Shown here: one piece after another, positions 1-7,291 of the stretch
Position numbering within the stretch: position 1 is the first letter of the stretch
Layout: each line of letters begins with the position of its first letter
Assembly (NCBI GenBank): GCA_964487155.1
Contig: CAZAQB010000047.1
Coordinates: forward strand, 1-22,669
Direction: 5' to 3'
Source: CAZAQB01 sp964487155
GTDB lineage: Bacteria; Pseudomonadota; Gammaproteobacteria; Nitrococcales; Nitrococcaceae
Length of the DNA stretch: 22,669 bases
The notes under the pieces: generated by a model
What the model saw: the letters and a program-made list of their open reading frames with translations, nothing else
What the model was told of the DNA's origin: nothing
The model's database searches: none
Translations under genes and position numbers: made by a program

Positions 1-18
1 AGGTGCGGCCGAGGCCGC

Positions 19-54
19 GTAGGCCGGATAAGGCGCGCCAGCGCCGCATCCGGC
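19..54 (+). repeat. REP hairpin, family 1 (enterobacterial-like)
   Basis: A GTAG tetranucleotide (19-22) is followed by the arms GCCGGAT (23-29) and ATCCGGC (48-54), with a GC-rich inner part that pairs further. The layout and arm sequence are nearly those of E. coli REP/PU elements. The same family recurs at 4143-4171 and 4198-4232. It lies in the spacer before the cytochrome gene. Confidence 0.8.
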
Positions 55-87
55 GCTCCGCCCCGCTCGGCGCCCCGGCACACCCTC

Positions 88-130
88 GGTGATCTTGTCA
101 CCGACCCCGCCCCGACCCTGCTCTAGGGTC
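88..130. promoter_or_regulatory. Two inverted repeats upstream of the cytochrome gene
   Basis: Two short dyads lie 53-95 nt before the start codon of the cytochrome gene. The first is GGTGA-N5-TCACC (88-102) and the second GACCCT-N5-AGGGTC (114-130). They could be operators or the end of a terminator for a gene left of the window. No convincing -35/-10 pair accompanies them, so the role is a guess. Confidence 0.3.
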
Positions 131-182
131 AAGCCTCCACGCCCCCCGGGCGCGGCCCGATACGAGAGAGCAGGAGAGCACC

Positions 183-1973
183 ATGCACCCCAACCCCCAA
201 TTGCTGCCCTACCTGGCCGGCACGGCATTGCTGGCCCTGGCCGTCGCCGGTTGCGATGGCGACGACAACGACGACGCCGCCCCGGGCACCGTCTCCGCCG
301 CCGGCGGCGGCACCGTCACCAGCGACGACGGAGCGATCAGCGTCAGCATCCCGGCCGGTGCCCTGAACACTGATGCCGTGGTCACCCTGCGCCGGCTGGA
401 CGACAACTTCGCCACCGAGCTCGTGCCCGCCTCGGCCCACACCGAGTTTCTCAGCGATCCCTTCGAGGTGGTGCTGGAAGCCGCCGACGGTGGCGCCGTG
501 TCCCTGGCCGCCCCCATGAAGGTGGCGGTGCGCAGCGCCGAGCGTCCCACCCACCCCACCCTGGGCGAGCTGGTGGAAGTGGGCGGGCGCAGCGCCGAGC
601 GGCTGGCGAGCTTCTACCGAGCCGGGGAACAGCGGGCGTTGGGCCTGACCATGGCCACCGAGGGCACCTACCGGGTCATGTTCCGGACCCTGCAGAGCGC
701 CAGCGGCGATGCCGTGGATCGCGGGCAGGCGGTGTTCATGGACGAGACCTTCGGCAACGAGGATTTCTTCGGTGACGTGCTGGGCCTGCATACCGCCCTC
801 AGCGACACCGTCAGCCCCAACCTCGCGGTTCAGCTGGGCGTGCAGGTGGATATCAACCAGGTGCCGCAGTCCATCGTCGAGGTCATGACCGGCGCCGACC
901 TGGCCGCCAAGACCGCCGCGCTGAACGACCCAGCCACCACCGTGGCCCTGGTGCAGGCGGGCGCCGTGATCGGCGTGAAGGGCTTCTTCGAGGGCGCCGA
1001 TCCCAACGAGATGACCAGCGCCGGCATCACCTGCGCCCTGTGCCACGTAACCGTGGAGCCAACGGAGTTCGTGCTCGACGTGGATGGCGAACCCACCTCC
1101 GTAGCCCTGCCCATCGGCCAGCCACGCATCGACGGCGTGCCCAACGCCGCCCTGGACGGCGGCGCCATTATCGCCGCCACGCCCGGCTTCCAGGCGGCCT
1201 TCCCCGACGCCGTGCCGGTACTAAATGGCTGGGGCCCGGGCCGCTTCGATGTGCGCGCCCTGGACGTGCCCGGCGTCGACCGCAATCCCCTGGAGGATGG
1301 GGCAGTGAACCCCACCGCCTATCCGCCCATCTGGAACTTCGTGGATCTGCAGCAGCAGGACTACCGCATCGGCTGGGATGGCCTGTTCCAGGGTGAAGAC
1401 GCCCTGGCCAGCATCTCCGAGGCGGTCTACGACCTGATCTTCCACGGCAACGGCGCCTTCGGCATTCCGCCGTTCATCACCGTGGCCGGAGACGGCGGCA
1501 CCCTGCCGCCGGACCTGGCCATCACACCGCCCCAGGAACTGGTGGACGGCCTGGTGACCGCGGAGGAGGAGCGCCCGGGCAACGACATCGTGCCGCCCCA
1601 GGATCTGTTCGACGTGCAGGCGTTCATGCGCAGCATCGCCAGCCCGGCGCCCATGGGCTTCGACGCCGCCCAGGCCGAGGCCGGCTTCGAGCTGTTCCAT
1701 GGCGAGGCCAACTGCAGCAGCTGCCACGCCACCGCCGACTTCACGGGTCCGGGGCGGTTCGTCATCACCGTGCCCGCGCCCGCCGGGGATCTGGCCGAGG
1801 GGATCAAGGTGGCGGGTCTGCGGGGCGTGGCCCACACCGCGCCATTCTTCCACGACGGCAGTGCCGCCACGCTGGCAGACGTGGTAAGCCACTATGTCGA
1901 GAACGTGGAGGCGGTACCCACGCTCACCAGCACCCAGCAGGCGGCCCTGGTGGAGTACCTGAAGAGCCTGTAA
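183..1973 (+). CDS. Di-haem cytochrome c lipoprotein with ZU5-like domain
   Basis: The 596-residue protein begins with a lipoprotein signal: a hydrophobic stretch and the lipobox VAGC with Cys24. Asp at +2 would favour inner-membrane retention by the E. coli Lol rule. Residues about 40-80 (GGTVTSDDGAISVSIPAGAL) resemble a bacterial ZU5 domain. Two c-type haem sites are visible: CALCH (C284, C287, H288) and CSSCH (C511, C514, H515). The C-terminal region, with the motif LRGVAHTAPFFHDGSAATL, matches the second haem domain of the cytochrome c peroxidase/MauG superfamily. A periplasmic electron-transfer or peroxidase-like role is likely, but the substrate is unknown. ATG 183 is preceded by GAGAGCAGGAGAGCACC, which contains a good ribosome site. 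No maturation or partner gene lies beside it, so it looks monocistronic. Confidence 0.85.
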   Translation: MHPNPQLLPYLAGTALLALAVAGCDGDDNDDAAPGTVSAAGGGTVTSDDGAISVSIPAGALNTDAVVTLRRLDDNFATELVPASAHTEFLSDPFEVVLEAADGGAVSLAAPMKVAVRSAERPTHPTLGELVEVGGRSAERLASFYRAGEQRALGLTMATEGTYRVMFRTLQSASGDAVDRGQAVFMDETFGNEDFFGDVLGLHTALSDTVSPNLAVQLGVQVDINQVPQSIVEVMTGADLAAKTAALNDPATTVALVQAGAVIGVKGFFEGADPNEMTSAGITCALCHVTVEPTEFVLDVDGEPTSVALPIGQPRIDGVPNAALDGGAIIAATPGFQAAFPDAVPVLNGWGPGRFDVRALDVPGVDRNPLEDGAVNPTAYPPIWNFVDLQQQDYRIGWDGLFQGEDALASISEAVYDLIFHGNGAFGIPPFITVAGDGGTLPPDLAITPPQELVDGLVTAEEERPGNDIVPPQDLFDVQAFMRSIASPAPMGFDAAQAEAGFELFHGEANCSSCHATADFTGPGRFVITVPAPAGDLAEGIKVAGLRGVAHTAPFFHDGSAATLADVVSHYVENVEAVPTLTSTQQAALVEYLKSL

Positions 1974-1984
1974 GGGCGCCCACC

Positions 1985-2014
1985 CGGGGCCGGGCCCGTG
2001 GGGGTCCGGCCCCG
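1985..2014 (+). terminator. Hairpin after cytochrome gene, possible terminator
   Basis: Perfect 9-bp arms CGGGGCCGG (1985-1993) and CCGGCCCCG (2006-2014) flank a 12-nt loop, starting 12 nt after the stop codon. There is no T-tract, so this is either a weak intrinsic terminator or an mRNA 3' end stabiliser. Confidence 0.4.
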
Positions 2015-2102
2015 AACAATCCCGGCGAGGAGTCGGTCGGACTCAGGGATCGGTCGTGCGCCTGAGCCTTACGCATAAGCCAGCAGGCGTTCGGAGGGGC
2101 GC

Positions 2103-2190
2103 GTAGGTCGGTTGCTCCTGGCAACCGACAGGCGGCCGGGCCGCGGCCACCGTGGGCGGGAATGTCGGCTGCCCTGAGCAGCCGACCTAC
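2103..2190. repeat. Inverted pair of REP hairpins, family 2
   Basis: Unit 1 has GTAG (2103-2106) and 9-bp perfect arms GTCGGTTGC/GCAACCGAC (2107-2115, 2121-2129). Unit 2 is in the opposite orientation, with arms GTCGGCTGC/GCAGCCGAC (2164-2172, 2178-2186) followed by CTAC (2187-2190). This head-to-tail inverted layout is that of a BIME. The compensating T-A to C-G change between the two stems indicates that the hairpin structure is conserved. Confidence 0.8.
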
Positions 2191-2499
2191 GGGCTGCAGA
2201 GGCGCCCTCCCGGCGTCGGGCCCGTGGGGGGGGCCGGCCCCGAACGATCACGGCGAGGGCGCCGCTCCCTCAGGAGTCGTTTCCCCGCGCCGGGCCGAGT
2301 CCCCTGTCGGAGGCCCGGCCTCGGGTCGATGGGGCCCTGGGTATCGATTCCAGACCATGGCCTGCCAGCAAGCCGAGACAGGAACAGAATCAGGTCGAGC
2401 CAGGCGCAGAGCCAGGAGCTGCTACTGTCTGAAGGCGATGGACAGGCCTCCACCCTCTTCCCCCATGGTGCCGGCCGCCTCCTGCCCGGGAGCGCCGCA

Positions 2500-3405
2500 G
2501 TGAGCGCAGCATCGGACACCGCGGCCGTGCAGCTTGGCCGTATCTGGCGGTTCTCCCGGCGCGTGCTGGCGAACTTCATCGCCAACCGGGGCGTGCTGCT
2601 GGCCGGCGGCGTCGGCTACAACGTGCTGCTGTCCATCATCCCGCTGTTCGCCGTGTGCGCCGTGGTGCTCTCCACCCTGGTGGAGGAGCAGCAGCTGGCC
2701 GACACCATCCGCCTGTGGCTGGAGCTGCTGGCGGCCGGCCACACCGAACTGGTGCTGGACGCCGTGCGCCCGTTCCTGGAAGGCCGCCAGCTGATCGGCA
2801 CGGTGGGCTTCCTGGTGCTGCTGTTCTTCAGCTCGCTGGCGTTCCGGATGCTGGAGGACGCCATCGCCGTGATCTTTCACGTGCGCGACGACCCCCGAGG
2901 CCGCAGCCGCTGGTTCTCCGCCCTGCTGCCCTTCGCCTATGTGCTGGTGCTGGGCAGCGCCCTGCTGCTGGTCACCGCCCTGGTGGCCCTGGTGGACGGT
3001 CTGGGGGATCGCTCCTTCCAGTTGCTGGGCCTGCACATCACCGCCTCGGGGATCTCCACCATCATGGTCTACGCCCTGGGCTTCCTCGGCCTGGGACTGC
3101 TGTTCACCTCCATCTACAAGGTGCTGCCGGTGGTGCACATCGCCCTGCGCCGGGCCCTGGTGGGAGGCTTCGTGGCGGCCGCGCTGTGGGAGGGCGCACT
3201 GCGGGTGATGTCCTACTACTTCGTCCACCTGTCCCTGGTGCAGACGGTCTACGGCCCTTTCGCCACGGTGGTGGTCATCCTGCTGGGTCTGGAGGTGGCC
3301 TCGGTCATCCTGCTGCTCGGCGCCCAGGTGATCGCGGAGCTGGAACGCAGTGCCGCCGCCGGCGTGCCATGGCACCAGCCGCCGCCCCGGCAACGCGGGC
3401 GGTGA
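2500..3405 (+). CDS. YihY/UPF0761 family inner-membrane protein
   Basis: This 301-residue protein belongs to the YihY/virulence-factor BrkB family (E. coli YihY is about 290 residues). Six hydrophobic segments fit the family: about 32-59, 98-117, 141-165, 183-207, 216-236 and 252-277. Family-like blocks include GVGYNVLLSIIPLF near residue 38 and TSIYKVLP near 203, followed by a re-entrant Gly-rich segment. The physiological role of the family is not established. The frame is open far upstream, but the sequence before 2500 is not protein-like. I chose GTG 2500, which places a short basic N-terminus before the first membrane helix; GTG 2527 is an alternative. The C-terminus is Pro/Arg-rich and cytoplasmic. 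Confidence 0.85.
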   Translation: MSAASDTAAVQLGRIWRFSRRVLANFIANRGVLLAGGVGYNVLLSIIPLFAVCAVVLSTLVEEQQLADTIRLWLELLAAGHTELVLDAVRPFLEGRQLIGTVGFLVLLFFSSLAFRMLEDAIAVIFHVRDDPRGRSRWFSALLPFAYVLVLGSALLLVTALVALVDGLGDRSFQLLGLHITASGISTIMVYALGFLGLGLLFTSIYKVLPVVHIALRRALVGGFVAAALWEGALRVMSYYFVHLSLVQTVYGPFATVVVILLGLEVASVILLLGAQVIAELERSAAAGVPWHQPPPRQRGR

Positions 3406-3530
3406 ACCGCCGGCCCCGGCCGGGGTCGGAGTTCCAGACGCCGCCTTGCGGGCCATAGCCCCCAGGCTCTGGGGCTGGGCGGCGACGCCCGTTACCATGC
3501 ATCCATCGTCCACGTCCTCAAGGAGCCCTC

Positions 3531-4103
3531 ATGGCCCTGCTGCTGCTGGGAATGATCCTGTTCTTCGCCGCCCATTCGGTGTCCATTGTCAGCCCCCGCT
3601 GGCGCGACTCCATGGTGACCCGGATCGGCGAGCTGCCCTGGAAGGCGGCCTACGGGCTGGTATCCCTGGTGGGCCTGGTGCTGATCGTCAAGGGCTACGC
3701 CGCGGCGCGCCTCGACCCGGTCTTCTTCTACCATCCGCCAGTCGCCCTTCGCCACGCCACCACGCTGCTGATGCTGCCGGTGTTCCCGCTGCTGCTGGCG
3801 GCCTATTTCCCGGGCCGTATCCAGCGCTGGAGCGGACATCCCATGCTGGTGGCGGTGAAGCTCTGGGCGCTGGCCCATCTGCTCGCTAACGGCACGCTGG
3901 CCGACCTGCTGCTGTTCGGCGGCTTCCTGGCCTGGGCCGTGGCGGACCGCATCTCCCTGCGCCACCGGGGCCCGCGGCCGGTGCCGAACCTGCCGGCCAC
4001 CCCGGTCAACGACGTCATCGTGGTGCTGGGCGGGCTCGCCCTGTACGTGGTGTTCGCCCTCTGGCTGCACCCGCGGCTGATCGGCGTGCCGGTGATGGGC
4101 TGA
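3531..4103 (+). CDS. NnrU family membrane protein
   Basis: The 190-residue protein has the features of the NnrU family: an N-terminal helix with an AAHS motif (His15), an SGHPMLVAVKLWALAHLLANG block at 101-121 with a conserved HP, and about six hydrophobic segments (2-19, 38-56, 73-92, 105-118, 122-138, 160-179). NnrU proteins were first noted beside nitrite/nitric-oxide reductase genes, and relatives include the isoprenoid enzyme Z-ISO of plants. No denitrification genes lie here, so the role is open. ATG 3531 has a strong AAGGAG five nt upstream. The gene ends in a convergent spacer shared with the CBS-BON gene. Confidence 0.85.
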   Translation: MALLLLGMILFFAAHSVSIVSPRWRDSMVTRIGELPWKAAYGLVSLVGLVLIVKGYAAARLDPVFFYHPPVALRHATTLLMLPVFPLLLAAYFPGRIQRWSGHPMLVAVKLWALAHLLANGTLADLLLFGGFLAWAVADRISLRHRGPRPVPNLPATPVNDVIVVLGGLALYVVFALWLHPRLIGVPVMG

Positions 4104-4142
4104 ACCGTCCCCGGGCGGGATCGTCCCACATGGGCCCCGGAT

Positions 4143-4232
4143 GCCGGATGCGCTTCGCTTATCCGGCCTACGCACTTCGCCCAGGGCCGGGGCCCGCGTA
4201 GGCCGGATAAGGCGCGCAGCGGCGCATCCGGC
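4143..4232. repeat. Inverted pair of REP hairpins, family 1
   Basis: The first unit reads GCCGGAT (4143-4149), ATCCGGC (4161-4167), then CTAC (4168-4171). The second is inverted: GTAG (4198-4201), GCCGGAT (4202-4208) and ATCCGGC (4226-4232). Arms and foot match the unit at 19-54 and the E. coli REP consensus. Confidence 0.85.
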
Positions 4233-4301
4233 GCCGGCGGACTGCTAGCAGATAATTGCCGGGCCCTATCGGGATCCGGCACCGCCTCGGATGCCGCCCC
4301 C

Positions 4302-4435
4302 GTAGCCCCACGTTGCGAAGAAACGTGGGGGCCGGCCTGTCAAACGCCAAGGGGGTCATCCCCGGGCCCGCGGCTGGCCCTACCCGTGGCGCGCCCCCAA
4401 CCGCCCGATGGCACGTTTCTTCGCAACGTGCGTAG
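4302..4435. repeat. REP pair, family 3, copy A
   Basis: Unit 1 has GTAG (4302-4305) followed by a perfect 9-bp stem CCCCACGTT/AACGTGGGG (4306-4314, 4322-4330) and loop GCGAAGA. Unit 2 (4411-4431) has stem GCACGTT/AACGTGC and loop TCTTCGC, the exact reverse complement of the first loop. The same pair occurs at 13439-13558: a 25-nt block (4307-4331) and a 20-nt block (4401-4420) are identical in both copies. Confidence 0.85.
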
Positions 4436-4475
4436 GCGGGCTGCGCCAGCCTCCTGAGCTTCTGTAGACGCCCCC

Positions 4476-5183
4476 TCAGACCACCTGGTTGGTCTTGCGC
4501 AGCTGGTCCGAGAGCAGGTCGATGTGGGTTTCCAGCTGGTCCTTCGAGAGGCGGGAATTCAGCGCCAGCTGCAGGGCGCGGCGCTCGGCCGCGGAGCGTA
4601 CCGCCCCCCAGACCTGCACCTTGCCGCCGGCCACCAGGATGTTCACGAAACGGGTGTCCACGCCGGCGTCCCGGGCGCCGCGGTTCAGGGTCTCCCGCAG
4701 TGCCCGGTCGTCCGCGTGCACCAGCGGCGTGGACGGCCGGGCGGCGGCGAACGCCTGCAGCAGGTTGGCCCGGCTGACGATGCCCACCAGCCGGCCGTCC
4801 CGCAGCACCGGCACCCGCTTGATGCGGTACTCCTCCAGCACCGCCGCGATGTCCCCCAGGGTGGCGCCCTCGGTGACGCTTACCACCCGGGGGCTCATGA
4901 CGTCGGCCGCGACGCGCCCGTGTTCGTAGAGGTAGTCCTTGAAACGCCGGTCCGGGTCCCGGCTGCCCAGCAGGGCGAGCCACCAGCTGCGGCGGCGCTG
5001 GGTGCCGATCTCCGGGCGCCGGATCAGGTCGCCCTCGCTTATCACGCCCAGCACGCGCCGCTCGGAATCCACCACCGGCACGCCGCTGATTCCGTGATTC
5101 AGCAACAGCTTGGCGACCTCGGTCACCGGCGTATCCGGACCCACGGTGATCGGGTCCGGCGTCATCACGTCGACTGCCTTCAT
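4476..5183 (-). CDS. CBS-pair and BON domain protein
   Basis: The 235-residue cytoplasmic protein has two CBS domains and a BON domain. CBS1 is about residues 1-57 (VMTPDPITVGPDTPVTE, then GVISEGDL). CBS2 is about 91-147 (DVMSPRVVSVTEG, then GIVSRANLL). The BON domain is about 155-225 (VQVWGAVRSAAERRALQLAL). The linker between the CBS domains contains the RRRSWW motif typical of this family. CBS pairs usually bind adenine nucleotides and regulate; the BON part may bind membranes or phospholipid, so a regulatory or stress role is inferred. ATG 5183 is preceded by GGGAGGAG, an excellent ribosome site; the longer open frame reaching 5414 would overlap the divergent ligase gene and is unlikely. 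Confidence 0.9.
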   Translation of the reverse strand: MKAVDVMTPDPITVGPDTPVTEVAKLLLNHGISGVPVVDSERRVLGVISEGDLIRRPEIGTQRRRSWWLALLGSRDPDRRFKDYLYEHGRVAADVMSPRVVSVTEGATLGDIAAVLEEYRIKRVPVLRDGRLVGIVSRANLLQAFAAARPSTPLVHADDRALRETLNRGARDAGVDTRFVNILVAGGKVQVWGAVRSAAERRALQLALNSRLSKDQLETHIDLLSDQLRKTNQVV

Positions 5184-5235
5184 CGCCTCTCCTCCCACAA
5201 CTGGACGGAACGTTGCGGCCCGGCCGGGCGCTCCA

Positions 5236-5241
5236 TTTATA
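5236..5241 (-). promoter_or_regulatory. Possible -10 hexamer of the CBS-BON gene
   Basis: TATAAA on the minus strand lies in an A/T-rich island of otherwise very GC-rich DNA, about 52 nt before ATG 5183. No matching -35 at the usual spacing was found. Confidence 0.25.
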
Positions 5242-5286
5242 TGTTCGGCGGCGGCGGAAACCGGAGCGCGGCTCTCTCCTAGCGTA

Positions 5287-5318
5287 GGCAATGGCGCCGG
5301 TTTGGGACCGGCGTTGCC
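5287..5318. promoter_or_regulatory. Bulged hairpin in divergent spacer
   Basis: Outer arms GGCAA/TTGCC (5287-5291, 5314-5318) and inner arms CGCCGGT/ACCGGCG (5295-5301, 5307-5313) form one long hairpin with a 3-nt bulge. It sits 50 nt before the ATP-grasp start, in the leader or promoter region shared by the divergent CBS-BON and ATP-grasp genes. It could act in the mRNA leader or as an operator. Confidence 0.35.
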
Positions 5319-5367
5319 GGCATTGGCTATGCTGAGGCCGTGTGCAGCGAGTTTGCGAGGGAGGCCC

Positions 5368-6666
5368 ATGGGCAAGCAGATCTTCGTGATCGGCCTGGAC
5401 GAGTTCAACCTCAAGGAGCTGGAAACGGTTCACAATGCCGCCGACTACCAGTTCCACGGCCTGGTGGACTACGACGTGATGGTCTGCCCGCCCTCCTATC
5501 CGATGGACGAGATCATGGCGCAGGCACGCCGGGTGCTGTCTGCGGCACCCGCGGTGGACGCCATCATCGGCCACTGGGACTTCCCCACCACCTGCATGCT
5601 GCCGGTGCTGCGCCGGGAATGGGGCCTGCCCACCCCGAGCCTGGAGAGCGTGCTCTATTGCGAGAGCAAGTTCTGGAGCCGAATCACCCACCGCGAGGCG
5701 GTCCCCGAGTGCACCCCCGAGTTCCAGGGTCTGGATCCCTACAGCGACGACCCGGTGGCCGACCTGCAGATGGACTACCCGTTCTGGCTCAAGCCGACCA
5801 CCGCTTTCTCGTCCTACCTGGGGTTCCGGATCGACAACGAGGACCAGTACCGGGCTGCGATGGCGACCATCAGCGAGCACATCCACGTGTTCGCCGAGCC
5901 CTTCGACCACATGGTGGGCTACTGCGAGAATCGCGCCGCCCTGCCGGCACAGGGCAACGGCGCCACCTGCATCGCCGAGGGCCTGATCGGCGGCAGCCTC
6001 TGCACCCTGGAGGGCTACGTCTTCAATGGCGAGGTGGTGGTCTATGCCGTGATCGACTCCCTGCGCGGCTCCAACCAGGTGAGCTTCCTCAGCTACCAGT
6101 ATCCGTCCGAGTTGCCGGAAGGGGTGCAGAACCGCATGACCGCCCACGCCGAGCGTATCCTCACCCACATCGGGCTGGACCAGACGCCGTTCAACATGGA
6201 GTTCTTCTGGGACCCGGCGACCGACAGGATCTGGCTGCTGGAGATCAACCCGCGCATCTCCAAGTCCCACTGCCCGATCCTGCAGATGGCCACCGGCGCC
6301 TCCCACCACGAGGTCGCCATCGACGTGGCCCTGGGCAGGCGTCCCGACTACCCGCGCCCGGAAGGCCGCTTTCCCATGGCGGCCAAGTTCATGCCCCGGG
6401 TCTACGGCGACGCCACGGTCACCCGGGTGCCCTCGGAGGCGGAGGTGGAAGCCATCCGCCGGCTGTACCCGGAGATGCTGTTCCACGGCGCCATCCACGA
6501 GGGCATGCAGCTCTCGGAGCTGCCCGCCCAGGACAGCTACAGCTACGAGATCGCCGATGTGTTCGTGGGCGGGCAGGACGCGGCGGAGCTGCACCAGAAA
6601 TTCCACGACATCATGCGCATGCTGGACTTCCAGTTCTCCGAGGTGCTGCCCACCAACTACGGCTGA
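5368..6666 (+). CDS. ATP-grasp ligase of unknown substrate
   Basis: This 432-residue protein looks like an ATP-grasp carboxylate-amine ligase. Candidate nucleotide-binding lysines are K101 (CESKFW) and K142 (WLKPTTAFSS). EGLIGG at 204-209 fits the adenine-binding region, and the magnesium-binding set is E278 (NMEFF) with E292 and N294 (EINPRIS). The EINPRIS motif is typical of carbamoyl-phosphate synthase/biotin carboxylase-like ATP-grasp folds, but no biotin carrier or transferase domain is present. It should activate a carboxylate as acyl phosphate and join it to an amine or thiol; the substrate cannot be read from sequence. ATG 5368 follows GCGAGGGAGG. Its stop overlaps the convergent GNAT gene by 10 nt. 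Confidence 0.85.
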   Translation: MGKQIFVIGLDEFNLKELETVHNAADYQFHGLVDYDVMVCPPSYPMDEIMAQARRVLSAAPAVDAIIGHWDFPTTCMLPVLRREWGLPTPSLESVLYCESKFWSRITHREAVPECTPEFQGLDPYSDDPVADLQMDYPFWLKPTTAFSSYLGFRIDNEDQYRAAMATISEHIHVFAEPFDHMVGYCENRAALPAQGNGATCIAEGLIGGSLCTLEGYVFNGEVVVYAVIDSLRGSNQVSFLSYQYPSELPEGVQNRMTAHAERILTHIGLDQTPFNMEFFWDPATDRIWLLEINPRISKSHCPILQMATGASHHEVAIDVALGRRPDYPRPEGRFPMAAKFMPRVYGDATVTRVPSEAEVEAIRRLYPEMLFHGAIHEGMQLSELPAQDSYSYEIADVFVGGQDAAELHQKFHDIMRMLDFQFSEVLPTNYG

Positions 6667-7256
6667 GGGGGAGGGGATGTCGGATGGCGCTGGCCGCGCT
6701 GGGCAGCCAGCCACTGAGCGTACTCCCGGTCCAGCAGCGACAGCACATGCATGGAGGTGTAGCGCTCGCCGTGGCGGGCGCACTCCCGGGCGAGGCCCTC
6801 CTCCACGAAGCCGAGGCGCCGGTAGAGGTTGTAGGCCCGCCGGTTGCCCTGGGCGACATACAGCCACAGCCTGTGAAAGCCCAGCACCTCGAAGCAGTAG
6901 CGCTCCAGCAGCAGCAGCGCCCCGCGGCCATGACCGCGGCCGCGGCTGGCAATCACGACACGGCGCAACAGGACGCTGCGGTCGGGGTCATCGACGCCTT
7001 CGAGGATGGCATAGCCGATGGGGACCGCCGAATGTTCGATGATCCAGTGCGCGGCGCCGTGACTGGCGATGCAGCGCCGATGGCGCGCCGCGCTCCACTG
7101 CTCCACGTAGCGCGCGGCATCGGGGTGGGACTCCGCCGCCAGCACAAAGTCGCAGTCCGCCGGCGCGGTGGGCCGCAGGGCGAGGGCTCCCAGTCCCAGG
7201 CGGGGCGCTGCCGCGGCCGGATCCGCGCCGGGGTCGGGCTGAGGGGGCTCGTTCAT
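6657..7256 (-). CDS. GNAT family N-acetyltransferase (RimJ/RimL-like)
   Basis: The 199-residue protein has a GNAT fold typical of ribosomal-protein or amino-acid N-acetyltransferases. The acetyl-CoA loop is visible as VVIASRGRGHGRGALLLL (RxxGxG type). The later block LWLYVAQGNRRAYNLYRRLGF matches motif B of RimJ/RimL-like enzymes. The substrate is unknown. The start at 7256 is 35 nt from the divergent aminopeptidase N start and has no recognisable Shine-Dalgarno site; the sequence before it reads CCTCCCCCC. It may therefore be translated from a leaderless message, or the true start may be internal. The 3' end overlaps the ATP-grasp gene by 10 nt in convergent orientation. Confidence 0.85.
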   Translation of the reverse strand: MNEPPQPDPGADPAAAAPRLGLGALALRPTAPADCDFVLAAESHPDAARYVEQWSAARHRRCIASHGAAHWIIEHSAVPIGYAILEGVDDPDRSVLLRRVVIASRGRGHGRGALLLLERYCFEVLGFHRLWLYVAQGNRRAYNLYRRLGFVEEGLARECARHGERYTSMHVLSLLDREYAQWLAAQRGQRHPTSPPPQP

Positions 7257-7291
7257 GGGGGGAGGTTAGCCGCCCGCACCGGGTCGGGGCC

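Larger units (their letters stand above)
1975..2257. repeat. Direct repeat of about 55 nt flanking a REP pair
   Basis: Segments 1975-2029 and 2201-2257 are similar along their whole length. They share blocks such as CGGGCCCGTGGGGG and CCGGCCCCGAAC and then the ending CGGCGAG, with a few substitutions and a small length change in the G run. They bracket the inverted REP pair at 2103-2190. Confidence 0.65.
1974..2499. other. Repeat-rich intergenic region (526 nt)
   Basis: No coding gene is supported here; open frames that cross it have no recognisable protein sequence. It holds a GC-rich hairpin just after the cytochrome stop, a near-duplicated segment of about 55 nt (1975-2029 and 2201-2257), and an inverted pair of REP hairpins between the two copies. 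From about 2290 to 2499 nothing specific is seen. Confidence 0.7.
4104..4475. other. Convergent intergenic region packed with REP elements (372 nt)
   Basis: This spacer lies between the 3' ends of the NnrU-type gene and the CBS-BON gene. It contains an inverted pair of family 1 REP hairpins (4143-4232) and then an inverted pair of family 3 hairpins (4302-4435). No gene is supported. The hairpins probably also serve as bidirectional transcript ends. Confidence 0.8.

Noticed and set aside
114..130. MerR-type operator upstream of the cytochrome gene
   Set aside because: The dyad is right in size and TTGACC appears on the minus strand, but no -10 follows at 19-20 nt and no MerR-type gene is visible.
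2152..2499. N-terminal extension of the YihY-type protein by 116 residues
   Set aside because: The extension crosses a REP hairpin and repeat DNA, is Arg/Pro-rich without family similarity, and the normal YihY length is reached from GTG 2500.
4168..6867. Very long minus-strand open frame of 899 codons
   Set aside because: It is antisense to the clearly conserved ATP-grasp gene, crosses REP DNA, and translates to Gly/Arg/His-rich sequence without domains, a typical effect of high GC.
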